In this document: piece after piece, positions 1 to 6,979 of the stretch | Layout of the letters: each line of letters opens with the position of its first letter | Numbering within the stretch: position 1 is the stretch's first letter | Notes under the pieces: model-generated | Told to the model about the DNA's origin: nothing | The model's input: only the letters and a program-made list of their open reading frames with translations | Database searches by the model: none | From: a virus | Virus record (IMG/VR): IMGVR_UViG_3300042352_000378 | Location: 1 to 22,942 of that record | DNA: 22,942 nucleotides | Reading direction: 5' to 3' (one strand) | Program-made: the position numbers and the translations under genes

Positions 1-1
1 T

Positions 2-790
2 TCTAAAGGAAGGAAAGAATTGTTTGAAGGATATAAAGCTGATAGAGGTAAGAATCGTTTTAGGGTTAATCGTCAATACCCAGAAATGATGTCTCAAGAA
101 GATGAGCAAATTTCAATGAAAAGACAATTTGTGTGGTTAGTAGACTTGTTAGATAGTTTACCAATTACAACAATGATATATGATGGTATAGAAGCAGATG
201 ATGTAATCGGACACATTGCTAAGCATGTGCTTGGCGAAGGAGAAGAATGTTATATTGTTTCTACTGATAAAGATTTTCTACAATTAGTAGATGAGAAGAC
301 TTTTGTTTTTTCACCAACTAAAAAGAAACTTTATAATAGAGAATTAGTTAAAGAAGAATGGGGAATATATCCACAAAATCTTTTACTATTCAGAACATTA
401 GACGGTGATAACTCTGATAATGTACCTGGTGTTAAAGGATGTGGTTTAAAGACTGTACTAAAAAGATTTCCTGAATTATCGGAAGATAGAGAGATAACTT
501 TTGATGAGTTCTTTCAAATATGTGAAGATAGACGGAAGGAAGCTAAAATCTATGAAGATATACTTGCAGCTAAAGATGATGTTTTGAGAAATAGGCAAAT
601 CATGCAATTGCAAGAACCACATATCAATACAAATACAAAGTTGAAAATAAATGATAGATTCGCTGAACCAAACAAAAAGTTTGATAAGATGGAATTTATC
701 AGAGCCGCTATGAAGTATAAAATTCTTCAAAACTGGAAAGATATAAACGATTGGCTAAAATCAACATACACGAATATTATAGTAAAATAA
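2..790 (+). CDS. rnh: RNase H / FEN-family 5'-3' exonuclease (T4 Rnh-like), 5'-truncated
   Basis: The reading frame is open from base 2 without a stop, so the gene begins upstream of the window; 262 residues are visible. A TTG at 20 is in frame, but conserved sequence (SKGRKELFEGYKADRG) runs through it, so it is not the real start. The family removes RNA primers and 5' flaps during lagging-strand synthesis. Visible hallmarks are the YKADRG helical-arch region, an acidic EADDVIG metal-binding block, a second acidic block STDKDFLQLV, and the helix-3-turn-helix DNA-binding segment containing GDNSDNVPGVKGCGLKT. T4 RNase H has 305 residues, so roughly 40-50 N-terminal residues, including the first catalytic Asp, are probably missing. 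A promoter for the helicase gene begins directly after the TAA stop. Family assignment is strong; Rnh versus a PolA-type 5' exonuclease domain is inferred from the T4-like context. Confidence 0.88.
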   Translation, partial: SKGRKELFEGYKADRGKNRFRVNRQYPEMMSQEDEQISMKRQFVWLVDLLDSLPITTMIYDGIEADDVIGHIAKHVLGEGEECYIVSTDKDFLQLVDEKTFVFSPTKKKLYNRELVKEEWGIYPQNLLLFRTLDGDNSDNVPGVKGCGLKTVLKRFPELSEDREITFDEFFQICEDRRKEAKIYEDILAAKDDVLRNRQIMQLQEPHINTNTKLKINDRFAEPNKKFDKMEFIRAAMKYKILQNWKDINDWLKSTYTNIIVK

Positions 791-822
791 TTTGGTGGTA
801 TCACTAAATTGTTGTATATTTG
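791..822 (+). promoter_or_regulatory. Bacteroidetes-type promoter P1 for the helicase gene
   Basis: TTTG (791-794) and TATATTTG (815-822) are separated by 20 nt, matching the -33 TTTG / -7 TAnnTTTG architecture of the Bacteroidetes primary sigma factor. The -33 box carries an extension, TTTGGTGGTATC, shared with other promoters here. The element starts at the first base after the exonuclease stop codon, and the helicase ATG lies 17 nt after the -7 box. Confidence 0.8.
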
Positions 823-839
823 TAAACCAATAAAGATAA

Positions 840-2234
840 ATGCAGAGCGAAGACACACTTTCAAAATACGGACAATCATTTCAAACCAAAGTAATATCTG
901 CTTTGCTTACCGATGATAGAATGATGAATACATTATCCGATGTTATTCATAAAAAATTCTTTGAATCGGAAGCGAATAAGTGGATAGTGGATGAGATTGT
1001 ATCGCATCATAAAGATTACAATAAAGTGCCTTCGTTGGACGTATTCAAAGTTCAGGTATCTAAAATTGATAATCAATCTTTACAAAAAACAATTGTAGGA
1101 CAACTTAAAGAAATATATGGACAAATCGGTAATACCGATTTTGAATATATCAAAGATGAGTTTACTTCATTTTGTATTAATCAAAATTTAAAAAATGTAA
1201 TCGTACAATCTATTGACTTGTTGAAATCAGGTAACTATGATAAAATCAAAGACTTGGTTGATAAGGCAATGAAGGTTGGTGTTGATGCCGATTTGGGTAT
1301 GGATTACCTTATTGATTTTGAAAAAAGGTATGATGAAACAAAAAGAGATACTGTTGGTACTGATTGGGAATGTATCAATGAACTTATGAATGGTGGATTA
1401 GGACCTGGCGAATTGGGGGTTGTAGTTGCACCATCCGGTGTTGGTAAGACTTGGGTACTATGTGCTTTGGGAGCTGCAGCTGTAAGAGCTGGAAAGACTG
1501 TTGCACATTATTCATTGGAATTATCACAAGAATATGTTGGTTTACGATATGATACTGTATTTTCACACATACCATCACATGAATTGGTTGATAAGAAAGA
1601 AGAAGTATTAACATCTCTAAAAAAATTAAGAGGTAAACTTAAAATTAAATACTTCCCACCAAAAGGTGCATCTTCAAAAACAATTCAAGCTCATCTAGAA
1701 AAGATGATAGCAGCCGGTAATAAGCCCGATTTAGTTATTGTGGATTACGCTGATTTGTTATTATCACATTCAAACAAAACCGATAGTACATACGCTGAAC
1801 AAGGTGGAGTGTACATTGATTTAAGAGGAATGAGTGGTGAGTTGGGAATACCAATTTGGACAGCATCACAAACAAATCGTTCAGCAATTGATAGCGAAGT
1901 TATTGAAGCTGATAAGATTGCAGATTCATACGCTAAAGTAATGAACGCTGACTTTATTATGAGTTTGAGTAGAAAAGCTAAAGATAAGTTGAGTAACACT
2001 GCAAGAGTACATGTTATGAAAAACCGATTTGGACAGGATGGTATAACATTCCCTGCCAAAATGAATACAACCGATGGTACATTGGAAGTATATACAGCAT
2101 CATCAACCGATGGGGTATTAGCACAAAAGGCTAGTGCAAATGGGAATGAAATAGAAAGACAACTATTACATAAGAAATATGTTGAAAGTATGCCGGTTGG
2201 AAACAAACCGCAACTGGTTACGGGATTAGGATAA
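840..2234 (+). CDS. Replicative DNA helicase, DnaB / T4 gp41-like
   Basis: This 464-residue protein is a RecA-fold hexameric helicase that would unwind duplex DNA ahead of the phage polymerase. The N-terminal 150 residues are helical and resemble the DnaB/gp41 N-terminal domain. The core shows Walker A (APSGVGKTW, residues 197-205), the catalytic-Glu strand YSLEL (Glu227), Walker B (LVIVDYADLL, 298-307), the sensor motif TASQTNR (341-347) and a late KNRFG segment suited to the arginine-finger position. T4 gp41 is of similar length (475). No primase domain is fused and no primase is visible in the window. The ATG follows an A-rich tract without a Shine-Dalgarno sequence, 17 nt after promoter P1. 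The next gene starts 19 nt downstream and probably shares the transcript. Confidence 0.9.
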   Translation: MQSEDTLSKYGQSFQTKVISALLTDDRMMNTLSDVIHKKFFESEANKWIVDEIVSHHKDYNKVPSLDVFKVQVSKIDNQSLQKTIVGQLKEIYGQIGNTDFEYIKDEFTSFCINQNLKNVIVQSIDLLKSGNYDKIKDLVDKAMKVGVDADLGMDYLIDFEKRYDETKRDTVGTDWECINELMNGGLGPGELGVVVAPSGVGKTWVLCALGAAAVRAGKTVAHYSLELSQEYVGLRYDTVFSHIPSHELVDKKEEVLTSLKKLRGKLKIKYFPPKGASSKTIQAHLEKMIAAGNKPDLVIVDYADLLLSHSNKTDSTYAEQGGVYIDLRGMSGELGIPIWTASQTNRSAIDSEVIEADKIADSYAKVMNADFIMSLSRKAKDKLSNTARVHVMKNRFGQDGITFPAKMNTTDGTLEVYTASSTDGVLAQKASANGNEIERQLLHKKYVESMPVGNKPQLVTGLG

Positions 2235-2253
2235 CAATTAAAAAACAAAAACT

Positions 2254-2430
2254 ATGGCAACAAGTCAAGAATTATTTGAGCAAATCAAAGGACATTTTAC
2301 AACCTTTGAAACAGAACACAATGGTACTAAAAAAGTAAACAAATCAAGAGCTAGAAAAGCAATTGGTGAGTTGAAAAAATTAGTAACTGCTTATAAGAAA
2401 GCTTCAACAGAAGAAGGAAAGGCGGCATAA
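2254..2430 (+). CDS. Histone H1 / Hc1-like small basic protein
   Basis: This is a 58-residue ORF with an ATG preceded by an A-rich tract, 19 nt after the helicase stop. The sequence has an N-terminal helix (QELFEQIKGHF), a Lys/Arg-rich centre (KKVNKSRARKAIGELKKL) and a Lys-rich tail. The pattern NKSRARKAIGELKKLVTAYKK resembles the short histone-H1-like (Hc1-type) proteins common in Bacteroidetes and some of their phages, which bind DNA through lysine-rich helices. The role in chromosome compaction or replication is inferred. It is the last gene before a strong terminator, so it is probably co-transcribed with the helicase. The ORF looks genuine because of its position, start context and regular amphipathic composition; family assignment is from recalled pattern only. 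Confidence 0.6.
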   Translation: MATSQELFEQIKGHFTTFETEHNGTKKVNKSRARKAIGELKKLVTAYKKASTEEGKAA

Positions 2431-2434
2431 TGAT

Positions 2435-2458
2435 AGGGGAGAGCAACTCTCCCCTTTC
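2435..2458 (+). terminator. Intrinsic terminator after the helicase / H1-like operon
   Basis: A perfect 9-bp stem (AGGGGAGAG, 2435-2443, with CTCTCCCCT, 2447-2455) closes a 3-nt CAA loop and runs into TTTC. It lies 4 nt after the stop codon of the H1-like gene. The stem is GC-rich in a very AT-rich region; the U-tract is short. Confidence 0.85.
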
Positions 2459-2507
2459 TATGTTATAATAGACACCTATTTTAACAATTAAAAATATTTT
2501 AAAAAAA

Positions 2508-2602
2508 GTGGATTTTTTATCCACAAACTTGTATTGTTTAGTCAGGCACCTCATATTTATCTTTTTAAATTCAGGTTTTCCTGAAAAAATTTACTAAACA
2601 AT
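2508..2602 (+). promoter_or_regulatory. Structured leader upstream of the class II ribonucleotide reductase gene
   Basis: The 158 nt between the terminator and nrdJ hold no ORF but several inverted repeats. A 6-bp hairpin GTGGAT/ATCCAC (2508-2513 with 2519-2524) has a T5 loop. A perfect 10-nt inverted repeat, ATTGTTTAGT (2533-2542) with ACTAAACAAT (2593-2602), encloses a hairpin TTCAGG-TTTT-CCTGAA (2570-2585). TCAGG occurs twice (2542-2546 and 2571-2575), and either copy can pair with CCTGA (2580-2584), so two exclusive folds are possible. The right arm ends 16 nt before the nrdJ ATG. I see no canonical promoter box and no B12-box of a cobalamin riboswitch. A cis-regulatory RNA role is inferred. 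Confidence 0.55.
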
Positions 2603-2618
2603 TTAATTTTACAAAACA

Positions 2619-4475
2619 ATGGACATTTCAACACGAATTTTATCAGACATTACGGTGTATATGAAGTACGCTAAGTACCAGCCGGAATTACAAAGAAGAG
2701 AAACATGGGAAGAATTGGTTACTCGTAATATGGATATGCATATTAAGAAGTTTCCAAAATTAGAAAAAGAAATCAGAGAGAACTACAAATTCGTGTATGA
2801 TAAAAAGGTATTACCTTCAATGCGTTCAATGCAGTTTGCAGGTAAACCAATTGAAATTTCACCAAATAGAATTTACAACTGTGCATTCGCTCCAGCAGAT
2901 GATTGGAGAGTGTTTTCAGAAATTATGTTCTTACTATTAGGTGGAACGGGTGTAGGTTACTCTGTTCAAAAACATCACGTTGATGCTTTACCTGAAATTA
3001 GAAAACCAAATGCAGATAAGACAAGAAGATTTCTTATTGGTGATTCTATTGAAGGTTGGGCTGATGCGGTATTAGTATTAATGAAAGCATATTTCTTTGG
3101 TGGAAGTAAACCACAATTTGATTTCAGAGATATTAGACCAAAGGGTGCAAGATTAATCACTTCAGGTGGTAAAGCACCTGGACCTCAACCACTTAAAGAG
3201 TGTTTGATTAAAGTAGAAGGTATATTAGATGCACACAAAGACGGTGATAAATTAGAACCGATTGAAGTACATGATATTATTTGTCATATTGCAGATGCAG
3301 TATTGGCAGGTGGTATTCGTAGAGCAGCACTTATTTCACTATTTTCAGCAACCGATGAAAAAATGATTAGTTGTAAGAGTGGTGCATGGTGGGAAACAAA
3401 TCCGCAAAGAGGTAGAGCAAATAACTCTGCGGTATTAATGAGACATAAAATCACGAAAGATTATTTTATGGACTTATGGAAAAGAATTGAAGCAAGTGGA
3501 GCCGGTGAACCTGGTATCTATTTAAGTAATGATAAAGATTGGGGAACTAATCCTTGTTGTGAAATTGCATTAAGACCTTATCAATTCTGTAACTTATGTG
3601 AAGTAAATGTAAGTGATATTATAGACCAAACTGATTTGGAAGAAAGAGTTAAAGCAGCATCGTTCATTGGAACGTTGCAAGCGGGTTATACTGACTTCCA
3701 TTATTTAAGACCAATTTGGCAAAGAACAACTGAAAAGGATGCGTTGATTGGAATATCTATGACCGGTATCGGAAGTGGTGCTATTTTAAAGCATGATATG
3801 AAGGCAGCGGCTAAAATTGTTAAAGAAGAAAATAAAAGAGTAGCTGATTTAATGGGAATCAACGCTTCGGCAAGATGTACAACTGTAAAGCCTGCCGGAA
3901 CAACATCATTAACTTTGGGTACATCTTCTGGAATTCACGCTTGGCACAATGATTACTACATTCGTAGAGTAAGAGTTGGTAAGAATGAATCAATTTATTC
4001 TCATTTAGTATTACATCATCCTGAATTGGTTGAAGATGAATATTTCAGACCACATGATACTGCCGTAATTGGTATTCCACAAAAGGCACCAGCAGATGCA
4101 ATCTTTAGAACTGAATCTCCAATTCAACTATTAGAGAGAGTTAAGAGAGTGCATAGTGAGTGGGTTAAGCCTGGCCATAGAAGCGGTAACAATACACACA
4201 ACGTATCTGCAACTGTTTCTATTAGAGAGCATGAGTGGAAAGCAGTTGGTGAGTGGATGTGGGAAAACAAAGAATTCTATAATGGTCTTTCAGTATTACC
4301 GTACGATGGTGGAACTTATATCCAGGCTCCATTTGAAGATTGTACAAAAGAAAAATACGAAGAACTTATGAAAACATTGCACGATGTTGATTTAAGTAAA
4401 GTTATAGAATTAGAAGATACAACTGACTTAAGTGGTGAGTTAGCATGTGCGGGTGGTGCGTGTGAAGTTAAGTAA
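2619..4475 (+). CDS. nrdJ: Adenosylcobalamin-dependent (class II) ribonucleoside-triphosphate reductase
   Basis: This 618-residue enzyme would reduce ribonucleotides to deoxyribonucleotides using coenzyme B12. It matches the monomeric Lactobacillus leichmannii RTPR type. Catalytic residues can be placed: the redox pair Cys88 (YNCAF) and Cys324 (QFCNL), the thiyl-radical Cys313 and Glu315 in NPCCEI, and a C-terminal CAGGAC pair (Cys610, Cys615) that relays electrons from thioredoxin. An extra Cys314 replaces the glycine usual in NPCGEI. At 618 residues it is shorter than the 739-residue bacterial enzyme; phage forms are often compact. The ATG sits 16 nt after a structured leader. DUF5522-like and thioredoxin genes follow closely, and the thioredoxin is the expected reductant. 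B12 must come from the host or environment, since no cobalamin genes are visible. Confidence 0.92.
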   Translation: MDISTRILSDITVYMKYAKYQPELQRRETWEELVTRNMDMHIKKFPKLEKEIRENYKFVYDKKVLPSMRSMQFAGKPIEISPNRIYNCAFAPADDWRVFSEIMFLLLGGTGVGYSVQKHHVDALPEIRKPNADKTRRFLIGDSIEGWADAVLVLMKAYFFGGSKPQFDFRDIRPKGARLITSGGKAPGPQPLKECLIKVEGILDAHKDGDKLEPIEVHDIICHIADAVLAGGIRRAALISLFSATDEKMISCKSGAWWETNPQRGRANNSAVLMRHKITKDYFMDLWKRIEASGAGEPGIYLSNDKDWGTNPCCEIALRPYQFCNLCEVNVSDIIDQTDLEERVKAASFIGTLQAGYTDFHYLRPIWQRTTEKDALIGISMTGIGSGAILKHDMKAAAKIVKEENKRVADLMGINASARCTTVKPAGTTSLTLGTSSGIHAWHNDYYIRRVRVGKNESIYSHLVLHHPELVEDEYFRPHDTAVIGIPQKAPADAIFRTESPIQLLERVKRVHSEWVKPGHRSGNNTHNVSATVSIREHEWKAVGEWMWENKEFYNGLSVLPYDGGTYIQAPFEDCTKEKYEELMKTLHDVDLSKVIELEDTTDLSGELACAGGACEVK

Positions 4476-4516
4476 GATGCACGATAACTTGGTACAAAAT
4501 ATAGTAAACGGAATAT

Positions 4517-4717
4517 ATGGCTCGATTCGCGGAAACCGATAAGAACCTATATTACTTTGAAGGTAGTAGGGTAGTGTTTACACCAGAATACCACATAGAA
4601 CGTGGATATTGTTGTGGGAACGGGTGTAGACACTGTCCTTACGAACCTAAACACATAAAGGGAAATATAGAATTAGAAAAAATATATAAAAAAGAAAACG
4701 ATGAGCGTAGTAGTTAA
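4517..4717 (+). CDS. DUF5522-like small cysteine-rich protein
   Basis: This 66-residue protein has the sequence pattern of DUF5522 proteins of Bacteroidetes and other bacteria: aromatic-rich N-terminus (LYYFEGSRVVFTPEYHIERG) followed by YCCGNGCRHCPY, with Cys32, Cys33, Cys37 and Cys40. The clustered cysteines suggest a metal site or redox role, but the family has no established function. It lies between nrdJ (41-nt gap) and thioredoxin (17-nt overlap), so it is translated with a redox/dNTP-synthesis unit. This suggests, without proving, a role linked to ribonucleotide reductase or thiol chemistry. The last 20 residues are charged and probably disordered. Confidence 0.72.
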   Translation: MARFAETDKNLYYFEGSRVVFTPEYHIERGYCCGNGCRHCPYEPKHIKGNIELEKIYKKENDERSS

Positions 4718-4970
4718 AAAATTTGGAGCAGCGTGGTGTGGTCCTTGTAGAGCATTGGCACCTGTATTAGAGGGGATTAAAAAAGAGTTTGAAGGTAAAG
4801 CAACGTTTGTTGAATATGATGTTGATAATTCTCCAGAAGAATCAGAACAGTATAATGTTACATCTATTCCATTGGTAATAATTGAAAAAGATGGTGTAGT
4901 TTTAGAAAGATTTCAAGGTTTAGCAGCTAAAGTAGCATATACAAATGCTATTAATGAGGCTATAAAATAA
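4701..4970 (+). CDS. Thioredoxin
   Basis: This 89-residue protein has the thioredoxin fold markers: active site WCGPC (residues 12-16) and the cis-proline segment TSIP (Pro57). The gene overlaps the end of the DUF5522-like gene by 17 nt, and its own ATG follows an A-rich stretch. Thioredoxins reduce disulfides; here the likely client is the class II ribonucleotide reductase two genes upstream, whose C-terminal Cys610/Cys615 pair needs such a donor. It is short compared with bacterial thioredoxins (about 105-110 residues), with a trimmed N-terminal strand, as is common in phages. The TAA stop is followed within one base by the next promoter. Confidence 0.93.
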   Translation: MSVVVKKFGAAWCGPCRALAPVLEGIKKEFEGKATFVEYDVDNSPEESEQYNVTSIPLVIIEKDGVVLERFQGLAAKVAYTNAINEAIK

Positions 4971-4971
4971 A

Positions 4972-5003
4972 TTTGGTAATATCCAAAAAGTTTCGTAAAT
5001 TTG
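4972..5003 (+). promoter_or_regulatory. Bacteroidetes-type promoter P2 for asnB, predicted leaderless
   Basis: TTTG (4972-4975) and TAAATTTG (4996-5003) have a 20-nt spacer, with the shared extension TTTGGTAATATC and TTTCG just before the -7 box. The element begins one base after the thioredoxin stop. The asnB ATG is only 4 nt beyond the -7 box, so transcription should start at or next to the start codon. Confidence 0.82.
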
Positions 5004-5007
5004 TTAT

Positions 5008-6465
5008 ATGTGTGGAATAATAGGCGGTAATTGGTTTACTTCTAGTAAGCAGACCCATACCCATTTACAAAAAATAATTCATAGAGGTAGAGATGCTTCT
5101 ATTGTAGACGAGATAGACAGTGTCTTTGTTGGGCACAATCGTCTTTCAATTCAAGATTTATCTTCAACAGCAAACCAACCAATGTGGAATGGTGATAAGA
5201 CTGTATGTATTGTATATAATGGAGAGTTGTGGGATAGTAATTACACAAAAGAATTAAAAGATAAAATTACAATTCCATTTAAAACAAAATCTGATACTGA
5301 AATAATTCTTAATGCTTATTGTGAATTTGGAACTGATTCATTCAAAGATTTGGATGGGATGTTTTCATTTGCAATAGTTGATACCAAAATTAATAAAATA
5401 TTTGTAGTTAGAGATTACGTTGGTGAGTTACCTTTATGGTATGCAATTGATAACGATGGTAAGATGGTATTTTGTTCTGAAAAGAAAGGATTGCCAATAT
5501 CAGAACTTTATGAAAAGCAAGTAAAGGCAATTTATCCAGGAACTTATTTAGAATACAACTATAAAACATTAGAACATTCAACACAAACTTATTATAAACT
5601 TCCAAATGAAATAATAAATGATGATAGAGAAACTATCGTTACGAATATTAGAACAATGTTGGAAGAAGCTGTAAAAGTTAAGATGGTATCAGATGTTCCT
5701 ATTTGTACTATTCTTAGCGGTGGTATTGATTCCGTTATCACTACATATATTCTTTCTAAAATTAAACCTGATATTGAAGCATTCGTTGTATCAATGGGAG
5801 ATGGTGATACTAAAAATGATGATATAAAATACGCTAGAATTGCTGCAAAAGAATTTGGAGTAAAATTGCATGAAATTATTTTAACCGAACAGGATGTTGA
5901 AGATGCGGTTAAAGAAACTCTTTATGTTATTGAGCAAGGTAGATGGCAAAACGTTGGTAGTGCAATTGCACAAATAGCACTATCTAAAAAGATAAATGAG
6001 TTAGGATTCAAAGTTGTATTTAGTGGTGACCTATCCGATGAGATATGGGGTAGTTATGGGCACATTCAAGCGTTCCATTACAAACCCGAAGATTACGATA
6101 AGGCCAGAAGAAAATTAGTAGAAGATGTACATAAGACAAACTTCTTAACAACAAACCAATCTATTATGTGGGGTGGAACCGTTGAGGTAAGAACTCCGTA
6201 TAGTTGGAGACCGTTTGTTGAATATACTTTAAATATTCCACCATTATATCAAAAAGAAGGTGGACATATGAAACCTCTATTAAGGGCTGCATTCAAAGGT
6301 GAGATTTCCGATGAACTATTATATAGACCTAAAGTTTACTTCGCAAAAGGATGTAGGACAGGTGATATGATGGAAGCTAAAAAAGATATTTTGAAATCTC
6401 AATTAAAATCCTTATATTTGTATAAAGACGAACTAAACTTAAATAAATTCTTTCAATATGCTTAA
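5008..6465 (+). CDS. asnB: Asparagine synthetase, glutamine-hydrolysing (AsnB-like)
   Basis: This 485-residue protein has a class II glutamine amidotransferase domain followed by an ATP-pyrophosphatase synthetase domain. Met1 precedes Cys2 (MCGIIGG), the N-terminal nucleophile; HRGRD (25-29) and YNGEL (70-74) complete the glutaminase pocket. The synthetase domain has the PP-loop SGGIDS (237-242) and SGDLSDEIWGSY (339-350). It would make asparagine from aspartate, glutamine and ATP, although AsnB relatives can amidate other carboxylates. It is shorter than E. coli AsnB (554). HRGRD departs from the usual HRGPD, and VRTPYSW replaces the usual acceptor-side motif, so the acceptor need not be aspartate. 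It heads an overlapping cluster with GNAT and two methyltransferases. The required Met1-Cys2 start fixes the start codon, which sits almost on the promoter. Confidence 0.87.
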   Translation: MCGIIGGNWFTSSKQTHTHLQKIIHRGRDASIVDEIDSVFVGHNRLSIQDLSSTANQPMWNGDKTVCIVYNGELWDSNYTKELKDKITIPFKTKSDTEIILNAYCEFGTDSFKDLDGMFSFAIVDTKINKIFVVRDYVGELPLWYAIDNDGKMVFCSEKKGLPISELYEKQVKAIYPGTYLEYNYKTLEHSTQTYYKLPNEIINDDRETIVTNIRTMLEEAVKVKMVSDVPICTILSGGIDSVITTYILSKIKPDIEAFVVSMGDGDTKNDDIKYARIAAKEFGVKLHEIILTEQDVEDAVKETLYVIEQGRWQNVGSAIAQIALSKKINELGFKVVFSGDLSDEIWGSYGHIQAFHYKPEDYDKARRKLVEDVHKTNFLTTNQSIMWGGTVEVRTPYSWRPFVEYTLNIPPLYQKEGGHMKPLLRAAFKGEISDELLYRPKVYFAKGCRTGDMMEAKKDILKSQLKSLYLYKDELNLNKFFQYA

Positions 6466-6979
6466 TTTTGTAAAAGCTGAAAAAGGTACAACTGAAATGA
6501 TTGAAGCTGTAAATCAGGCTTCAACTATTATTGATTTGTATCCTGAAATATTTCCACACTTATATAAGCAAGGCTTTAAGTTGGAAAAGTATATTGAAAA
6601 AGGTGGTATGATACTGCAAGACGGTGTTGTTATCACTTTTGGAAAATATAAATCTCATGGTAGAATGAGTAAAAATGCTACCACATATAAAAAGAAAGGA
6701 GATTATATTCTTCATCAAATTGCAACAAATCACTCTAAAACAAATGCTTCAAAAGAAGTATTAGATGAGTTTGTAGAATATTGTAAATCACAACACGCAG
6801 AGAATCTATTCTTAACCGTTAGGGCATTCAATTATAGAGCCGTATTGTTTTATGAGAGATATGGTTTTGTAAAAGATAGTGATATAACTTGGACTAGTAA
6901 AAAAGACGGAGTTATAAATGGTATAGTATTCAGATTGAGATTGGTTGCAAACAAAAATATAGAAACAGTATGTATTTAG
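6458..6979 (+). CDS. GNAT-family N-acetyltransferase-like protein
   Basis: This 173-residue protein overlaps asnB by 8 nt. Residues 83-140 show the GNAT core: a strand (YILHQIATN), the acyl-CoA loop region and helix (HSKTNASKEVLDEFVEYCKS), then LTVRAFNYRAVLFYERYGF (119-137), the typical final strand and helix. The pyrophosphate-binding loop lacks the usual Q/R-x-x-G-x-G/A glycines (it reads HSKTNAS), so acetyl-CoA binding may be altered. GNAT proteins acylate amines of small molecules, proteins or nucleic-acid bases. The substrate is unknown. Tight coupling to an amidotransferase upstream and SAM methyltransferases downstream suggests a common modification pathway, but independent function is equally possible. 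Confidence 0.72.
   Translation: MLNFVKAEKGTTEMIEAVNQASTIIDLYPEIFPHLYKQGFKLEKYIEKGGMILQDGVVITFGKYKSHGRMSKNATTYKKKGDYILHQIATNHSKTNASKEVLDEFVEYCKSQHAENLFLTVRAFNYRAVLFYERYGFVKDSDITWTSKKDGVINGIVFRLRLVANKNIETVCI

Noticed and set aside
1745-2248. Minus-strand ORF of 167 codons opposite the helicase gene
   Set aside because: It is the antisense shadow of a well-supported helicase gene, has no recognisable domain, and no other gene in the window is on the minus strand.
2461-2618. Cobalamin riboswitch upstream of nrdJ
   Set aside because: The leader is short and AT-rich, and no B12-box-like GCCACTG or multi-stem core is visible; another kind of structured leader is more likely.
4488-4516. CTTGGTACAAA before the DUF5522-like gene as another promoter
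   Set aside because: No TAnnTTTG box is present at the 19-20 nt spacing, and the gene lies 41 nt after nrdJ in a likely operon.
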